Positions 58,347 through 64,000 of a DNA stretch of 64,000 nt are shown here, in pieces (the stretch's first letter is position 1; every line of letters begins with the position of its first letter). The translations under genes were made by a program, and so were the position numbers. The notes below the pieces were generated by a model. It had not been told where the DNA came from, made no database searches, and saw nothing but the letters and a program-made list of their open reading frames with translations. This stretch comes from Codonopsis lanceolata (Eukaryota; Streptophyta; Magnoliopsida; Asterales; Campanulaceae), in the NCBI GenBank assembly GCA_013146195.2, contig CM028384.1, positions 72,205,990 through 72,269,989 on the forward strand, read 5' to 3'.

Positions 58347-58661
58347 CTTCCTATAGTTCGTGGTAGTTGGGCTCATCTGGAAGCTTTCACCATGGAAAAT
58401 CAAATAAAAATTCTCGTTGGCCATCCAAATAGTAATGAAGAATTGAATCCTCAGCTTTCTTATGAGCTTACAGATCCCATGACATGTACTAAACTTTGTT
58501 TGGTTTTGGGTACCGAAGTAAGTGGGCTTTCAGAAAAGGCTAGGCAGATGTGTGAGCTTGTAAGCATTCCAATGGTAGGAGAATTTGAATATCTAAATGT
58601 ATCAGTTGTCGGTGGAATCTTTTTGCACATGCTTCAGTTAAGAAACCGTATATTTGGTTGA
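58347..58661 (+). pseudogene. SpoU-type (SPOUT) RNA 2'-O-methyltransferase, C-terminal fragment
   Basis: The frame reads TDPMTCTKLCLVLGTEVSGL, SEKARQMCELVSIPM and EFEYLNVSVVGGIFLHMLQ. These are the C-terminal motifs of SpoU/TrmH methyltransferases: LVLGxExxGL, the IPM strand, and SLNVSVAxGI that closes the knotted SAM site. Usual Gly in GTEGSGL is Val here, usual Ser in ESLNVS is Tyr, and Ala-Gly is Val-Gly. The upstream edge looks like a splice acceptor (CCTTTCAG|CTTCC at 58346). The N-terminal exons were not found within several kb. It is either the last exon of a gene with distant exons or, more likely given the changed residues and surrounding repeats, a moved fragment. Confidence 0.7.
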
Positions 58662-58890
58662 ACTCTGTCCCAAGTTGACCGGTGAGAGAGTGTACCGTGC
58701 TCGGTGGGTATTTTAGGAAAAAAACAATAAAAGTGGACTTTTGCAGTTTTTTAGGGTAGCTGAGTGGTTACAATTCTAGAAAATAGTACCGGCCCGCAAT
58801 CATTCCTTATTTTAATGTTTGTCTTTGATTGACATAGGAAGTTGATCTTTAGGAATTAAAGGAAAAATAAAATACAATCTCAAACCTAGA
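58662..58890. other. Spacer, nothing recognised
   Basis: Short non-coding stretch between the SpoU fragment and the LTR-related sequence. Confidence 0.4.
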
Positions 58891-61876
58891 CACATGGGTA
58901 GCTCTGATCAAACACAATATTTTATTGGAGCAGTTTTCTCAGAATAGCAAAGAACAATGTTTTAAATAGAAAAGAAGATGGGGAGACATTTAATTTATAA
59001 TAGCAACTTTGAAGTCGAGGCTCGTGTTGGACACGATCTCCGCAAGACGATATTGCCCCGTACTTGTGCTTCATGGTTTTTCGGCAATCGTCTCTAAGAT
59101 GCAACATTTTTTCCAATCTTCGTAAGTAGCACTTCAATACGAGGTCACAACAAACTTTGGCGTTTCAGAACTTCCAAGACTTTGAAAAGGATAATGTTGC
59201 AGTATGAACTATTCTAACAAAATGTTATGATTTCGGATTCTGGTGTTATGATTTGTCAAACCAAGGGGCTATTTATATAAACTGAAGAGTGGTGGTGTCT
59301 TTTGGGCAATATACACCTAGACGCTTGGTCCGAGTCGCCCGCCAGTACCCTTTCGGGTGTAACCGCCGCCCGCCAACCGAGTTGAGCTAACCAGCTGAAC
59401 CCACCAAGCTTCGTGAGCTTGACAAAATGAAAGGCTCCTCAGTTTTGTGCGAAGTGTAAAGTGCGCCTCTAAAGCGCCCAATGTGTACTTTGCGACGTGC
59501 GCGACAATAAAATACACAAATTCACTCGTGAGTAAAGCTAACTCATGCGTGTGACACTACTTGGTTGCACCTTGCGAAACACTGATGTACGAAACGCAAC
59601 TCGGGCAAGAATACCCGACCGTATCAAATAATAAAGTGTACCTAAGTACGAGTTATCGATCCCACAAGGAATGTACGTAATTTTCACTCCGACTAAGTAC
59701 CAAAATTAGGCTAACTAATTATTTTTGAGCGAAAAGAAAATGAATTAAAATCTAAAAATATAAATATCCTAGAAAGCAATTAAATCTACACTACTGCGGC
59801 GGTGGTTTGACAACAACAAATCAAGATAAAAATATATGAGTGTATTATTTCTAGTCTAGCCGGTGTTTAATTTAATCATCTTTTTGCTTTTCTTTAACTC
59901 AAGTCTTGGTAGTCGGATGCACTATTTTCTTCACTACGGGCTTTCGCTACGTATAACAAATCTATCTATCACTCAACCTTGCTACGGGCTCATATCATCG
60001 CAACACATAACATAGGGGAGAAAATAATTGCATGTCAAAACAAGCATCCAATGACTATTTACGCACGATCTCCTTTCGGCCTCACGCCACGCAAACTACT
60101 ATTGTGATTTTCGGAATAACAGGAAGGGCTTTCGCTTCGTTTCCTATCATTCTAAAGATCATCTAATGGTTCGCTACGCTATTAAAAGAATGAAGAACAC
60201 ACAATAATAACCAAGCACATGGATAATACTTCGCAAAAAGAAATTCTCTATATTTTTCTACAAGTCATGTTGGTAGCTGAGACAACTAAAATTGGTTAAC
60301 TACGGGCTCTCGCATCTTATAGTCAACCATAACCTCCCCGACCTCGCGAATGGTTAAGGTGGTTCGATCACGTGTCAAACCTTAGTCTCACAATGTCTAT
60401 CGGTGTGTGTCACAAAATACCAACTATTAAATTGATTGGTCCGAAATATAAAGGTAGCTCTTGCGGATCCTAAATATTTCTAAAATTATTTAATTATTGG
60501 CCAAATAATTAAAAGTATTAAGTTCACAAAATAATAACCTAACATGAATGTGTACTAAATAAAGAGATAGATTAAATTAAAATACTACATTGGACATATA
60601 AAAATAATTACATTTCATAAATAATTTAAGCATAAACCAATTCATCATTTAAAAAATTAATCAACTCAAGAAATTATAACAATTATCTCAAAAGATATGT
60701 TGAAAGAATTAAACTAAATGAAGAACAAATCACGAGTTGAAATCATTTGTAAATGCTTCGTTGACTCTTGATTTGAAGCTCCAAACCTTCAACGGTGATC
60801 AGTCAATGGAGGAAAGGAGAAAATTTTGGGGGAAATGAGGCTGGTGCCCCATTTTGGGAACAATGTCCCGAAATGGGGACTTGTTTTTTTCCAAATGATG
60901 AAGGTTGAAAGATTAAAAATGAGAAGGCATAGGAGGGCAGCCAAGGCAGGGGTAAAATAGGAAATGCAAGGAGGTTTTGGGGACTAAAAACAAGGCTGCG
61001 GCACGGCTGGATGTGGGTAACCTAGAAAGAGGGTTCGCGGGTCCAACCCTGGGGAAATGGGTGAAGGATGTGAGAGGGAAGGGGTGAAAAGGCGGGTGGA
61101 TGGAGCGGGCTGGGCTGGAGCAGACGTGGGTCAGACCCGATCCAGGAAGGAGACCGCGGGTCATGGGAGAATGGATAAGGCGGACACGTGGCTCCACAGG
61201 GAAGCGACAACACTCACAAGAGAATCCAGAAATTGTGTCGTCCTCCCCTTCTCTTTCAATACTTACCCCGGTGCCCCTAGCTTCTGGAATTAGCGCGCCG
61301 AAGGTCTTTCCCCTCCCAGCTCTCTCATATTGGTCCTCTGTTAGCGCTGTTAGCTGCCGTAGCCCTCCTTTTCCCTTGGATCTATTAACGGACTTAACGA
61401 ACGCTGACCAAATAATTTCCAATTCAACTTTTCAGCCCGGTATTGCCTCGAACTTCGTGCTAAACACCATATAATTGTTCAATTATGCATGAAAACCTAC
61501 ATTAAGCACAAATACACAAATAATAATATTTTCAAAGCATAATTAACTAAAAAGTAGCACAAAATAGAAGAAAATTATTGGAAATCTTGGACTCATCAAA
61601 CGCATGATACTCCTTCCTAAGATGGGCCTATTAATTTGTCTTAAAGCTCTTTATTTTGCCAATGTGGGATGTGGTTTTCTATACCCACTTTACTCTTCAA
61701 TTAATATTTCATTCACCCGAAATTGGTTTTGAGATGATAAATACATCAACTTAATCTACTCGAAATGTAGATTTCATTTTTGCAACTTATTTCCATTTTT
61801 AATAAATGAGACATATACTTGGAAACTTGGTCAAATATTGGTCAAACCAATTATTTGGAAAACTAATTTCCAACAG
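58891..61876 (-). mobile_element. Old copia-like LTR remnant, interrupted by a solo LTR
   Basis: Read on the - strand it begins TGTTGGAAATTAGTTTTCC at 61876 and ends near 58905, followed by GATCAGAGCTAC, which resembles a tRNA-iMet primer binding site (TATCAGAGC). About 970 bp remain once the nested 59583-61598 insertion is removed. No gag or pol follows, so only the LTR edge is left. A relative lies at 25740-26890. Boundaries are approximate. Confidence 0.4.
59583..61598 (-). mobile_element. Solo LTR with TGATG...CATCA ends
   Basis: The ends are TGATGTACG at 59583 and GGACTCATCA at 61598, flanked by AACAC and AACGC (one CpG-type mismatch), consistent with a 5-bp duplication. The stretch CCGTATCAAATAATAAAGTG then GTTATCGATCCCACAAGG near 59610-59680 is a motif I have seen in plant gypsy-type non-coding repeats. 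The - strand start TGATGAGTCCAAG resembles the LTR at 50922. The GC-rich interior (60900-61430) has open frames of up to 169 codons without recognisable domains. A TATCTC-type poly-AT stretch lies at 60470-60720. Confidence 0.6.
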
Positions 61877-61890
61877 AGGTGGTCTCCTGT
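61599..61890 (-). repeat. LTR edge shared with 26690-26880
   Basis: CATTCACCCGAAATTGGTTTTGAG and CTACTCGAAATGTAGATT match the 26.7-kb copy. This is the outer part of the copia-like LTR remnant. Confidence 0.5.
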
Positions 61891-61935
61891 AAGACGGTCT
61901 TACGGATCTTTATCCGTAAGACGGATCTATCCAAA
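61886..61935. repeat. Inverted-repeat-rich GTAAGACGGTCTTAC motif
   Basis: CTGTAAGACGGTCTTACGGA and ATCCGTAAGACGGAT form nested short palindromes. Such AAGACGGTCTTA motifs mark transposon ends in some plant genomes; no partner end was found. Confidence 0.45.
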
Positions 61936-62460
61936 TTAAATGGGGAAAAATTCAGAAATCTCAATGCAACCCCTTAGTTTTTGAAAATTACAGTGCCGCC
62001 CCTCATGTTTATATATGCAGAGTGTCGCTTTTTACTATTAACAATGTTACTTTATAGTATAAAATGTGTCACTTTTGGCCTTAGAAGTGTCACCTTGCAT
62101 TTTTAATGAAAATTATAATTTTTCCCTAAAATTGTGTTACTTTTTGGGCTTAAATGTGCCACTTTTAGTCATAAATGTGTTACTTTCACTTTGAAAAGTG
62201 TCTCATTTTTTATAAATAAAAATCATTACGTTTGACATTAAAGTGTTATTTTATAACATTAAAAGTGTCACTTTTTTAGAATTAAATGTGTTACTTTTGA
62301 TCGTACACGTGTCATTTTGAGTTATAAATAAAAATTGTTGTTATTGACCTTAAAAATATCACTCTTTAGCATTGAAAATGTCACGTTTTAGTATTAAACA
62401 TGTCACTTTTGGCAGTCAATGTTAGTTTTAAAGTGACACTTTTTAGTATTAAGTGTATCA

Positions 62461-62636
62461 CTTTTTAGTAGGGGTGTGTATGATTTTTTTGGAACCGGAC
62501 CAAACCAATCAAAACTAGACCGGACCAATACTTTGGTTTGCTCCTGGATCTGAATTTTCATAAAATCGAACATTTTGGTTGGTCCCGGTTCTCGAACTAA
62601 AAAAATACGGAATCGGACCGAACCGACCCAATATTT

Positions 62637-62694
<58 letters not shown>

Positions 62695-63125
62695 TTATTA
62701 TATAAGTATGTATATTTATATATATTAATTCCTAATACTTTATGTGTTATACTTTTTAGTTGTTACTCTTTTATTATTTTGTTTCCACCGATTTGCTATG
62801 CTATGAGTTTATGAGTTCGATATTTTTAATTGTTGAATGTATTTTTATCGAATATTTTTTAATTTTTATGAAGTTTCAGTCTTAAAAATTTTATTATGTA
62901 TTTGTATTAAACAGTTAAAAAGTAAAAAATCATAGTATTGGTCATATCCTGGTTCTCATACATCTTTTATTGGTTCTAGACCGGACCAATGTTTTGGTTC
63001 TTATACATATTGGGTTGGTTCCGGTTCTAAAATTTTTGAGAATCAGACTATTGGTCTGGTCCTGGTTTTCTCTTTTTTTCCAAAAAACTGGACCGAACCG
63101 GACCAAGCTCACCCATACTTTTTAG
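62461..63125. mobile_element. hAT-like non-autonomous element, 649 bp, perfect 8-bp target duplication
   Basis: CTTTTTAG flanks the element (62461-62468, 63118-63125). Ends are TAGGGGTGTGTATGA and, inverted, TATGGGTGAGCTTGG. Subterminal regions carry repeated GGACCGAACC and CGGACCAAT-type words, and a (TA)n tract starts about 175 bp inside. It shares this layout with 54450-55956. No transposase. The duplication core CTTTTTAG also occurs in the host repeat, but the fit at both ends is exact. Confidence 0.85.
62642..62692. repeat. (TA)n microsatellite
   Basis: About 24 TA units within the hAT-like element. Confidence 0.95.
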
Positions 63126-63489
63126 TATTAAGAGTGTCACTTTTTAGTATTAAGAATGTCACTTTTTAGTATTAAATGTGTTACTTTGTATTTTAATGAG
63201 AATTATAATAAATTTTCCTTTATAGTGTCACTTTTAACATTAAAATGTGTCATTTTTGTGTTTTCAATGTGTCACGTTTGATTTTAAATGTGTCATTTAA
63301 CATTTCGTCAAAATCCGTTAGGATCCGTCAAGTATCCCAAGGCAATTGATGCTAAAGGATGGTTAACGGAGCTGACAAATGATTAAATTATAAGGCGTGA
63401 AAAATATAAGAATTTCGACGACAAACATTGAAAGTATAGGGGCATCGAAACAAATAGAGGAACATCTCATTAATAAGAAGTTTAAACTA

Positions 63490-63585
63490 AATATTGTTGG
63501 CTAAGACATTTCAAACTGCCGACCTCCATAGGCTAAACCCTTAAAACAACACCTCTAACCAACTCAACTAATATGTTAATATTAT
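63490..63585 (-). repeat. tRNA-related SINE-like fragment
   Basis: On the - strand ATTAGTTGAGTTGGTTAGAGG resembles a pol III A box and GGTCGGCAGTTTGAAATG a diverged B box, spaced as in tRNA-derived SINEs. No tail or target duplication was identified. Confidence 0.45.
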
Positions 63586-64000
63586 TTTTATTAACATGTT
63601 TATTTATTAACGTCCTACACAAGTCTTTATCTTTACAACAGCATAAATACCTAAAATCACCCCAAAACAAGCAACTCCAATCCTAGATAACAAAAAAGTC
63701 CTTTATGGAGCAGAGACCTTTAAATCCACACTCACCAAAGCTGCATCCAACACACCGCTGGGCTAGTTATCATAGAATTGGATTATGCACAGTGATTAGT
63801 GGTTGCACCCTTGATTCATTGATGTTTGATATATTTATTATATTCTATAAAGGCTATGTTTATTGCTGCCTTTGGTTGACTCGCAGCTTCATATTATCAA
63901 TTATATCCTGCAGTTAGAGATTTAAATAAATTTCTTTAATCTTAAAATAAACGTTTATTTTTTTTAACAAACATTAGTAACACATATACATAATTGTTTC
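63586..64000. other. End of window, nothing recognised
   Basis: AT-rich sequence. A 70-codon frame at 63705-63917 (+) has no recognisable domain. Confidence 0.4.

Larger units (their letters stand above)
61990..63310. repeat. Field of diverged GTGTCACTTTT(T)AGTATTAA repeats
   Basis: More than 25 imperfect units with the core GTGTCACTTTT or TGTTACTTTT, often followed by AGTATTAA, recur at about 20-35 bp spacing on both sides of the hAT-like insertion at 62469-63117. Some carry CACGTTT or CATTTT variants. There is no coding potential. It could be the subterminal repeat zone of a large DNA element or a decayed minisatellite. Confidence 0.75.

Noticed and set aside
60913..61474. 169-codon (-) and 124-codon (+) frames inside the 59583-61598 LTR
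   Set aside because: They overlap on opposite strands in a GC-rich LTR stretch, with no recognised motif; probably chance.

Overview
The window is nuclear DNA from a flowering plant, most likely a eudicot. It is AT-rich and mostly intergenic or intronic. It has spliced genes with GT-AG introns and CT-rich leaders, and a dense mix of LTR retrotransposons, LINE and SINE copies, Mutator-like (MULE), hAT-like and Stowaway-like elements and (TA)n tracts. I cannot place the species. There is no bacterial, organellar or CRISPR-like content.

Two intact-looking protein genes can be modelled. (1) On the + strand, a four-exon gene (21564-23716, 304 codons) encodes an uncharacterised plant protein with a coiled-coil start, repeated NLN/DLN motifs and a conserved-looking C-terminus. 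(2) On the - strand, a three-exon gene (41487 down to 28052, 394 codons) encodes a protein with two U1/matrin-type C2H2 zinc fingers. Its second intron is about 12 kb and full of transposon debris. A possible first exon (2605-2695, -) and a last-exon-like SpoU methyltransferase fragment (58347-58661, +) are remnants or incomplete.

Layout. 1-3.7 kb: repeat debris and the orphan exon. 3.7-16.8 kb: one 13.1-kb Ty1/copia element on the - strand with two ~1.27-kb LTRs, TATAC target duplications, tRNA-iMet-like PBS, PPT, decayed gag and pol, an extra ORF between pol and the 3' LTR (Sirevirus-like layout), and an opposite-strand LTR nested in gag. 16.8-20.9 kb: AT-rich spacer with MITE remnants. 20.9-23.7 kb: gene 1. 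24.2-25.6 kb: a Pack-MULE-like element with an aspartic protease fragment. 26-27.6 kb: LTR-related and MITE sequence. 28-41.5 kb: gene 2. 41.5-53.5 kb: a SINE with a 17-bp target duplication, MITEs, two probable solo LTRs, and a rearranged copy of part of gene 2's intron. 53.5-56.6 kb: a second Pack-MULE-like element with perfect 9-bp duplications carrying a HAESA-like LRR receptor fragment, itself split by an hAT-like element. 56.6-64 kb: minisatellites, a tRNA-related array, the SpoU fragment, a solo LTR nested in an older LTR remnant, and a field of diverged GTGTCACTTTT repeats hosting a second hAT-like element.

The clearest biology is gene-fragment capture by DNA transposons, nested insertions whose order can be read from target duplications, and a very long intron that has collected transposons and local duplications while the exons stayed open. 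All calls come from reading the sequence; no database search was possible.
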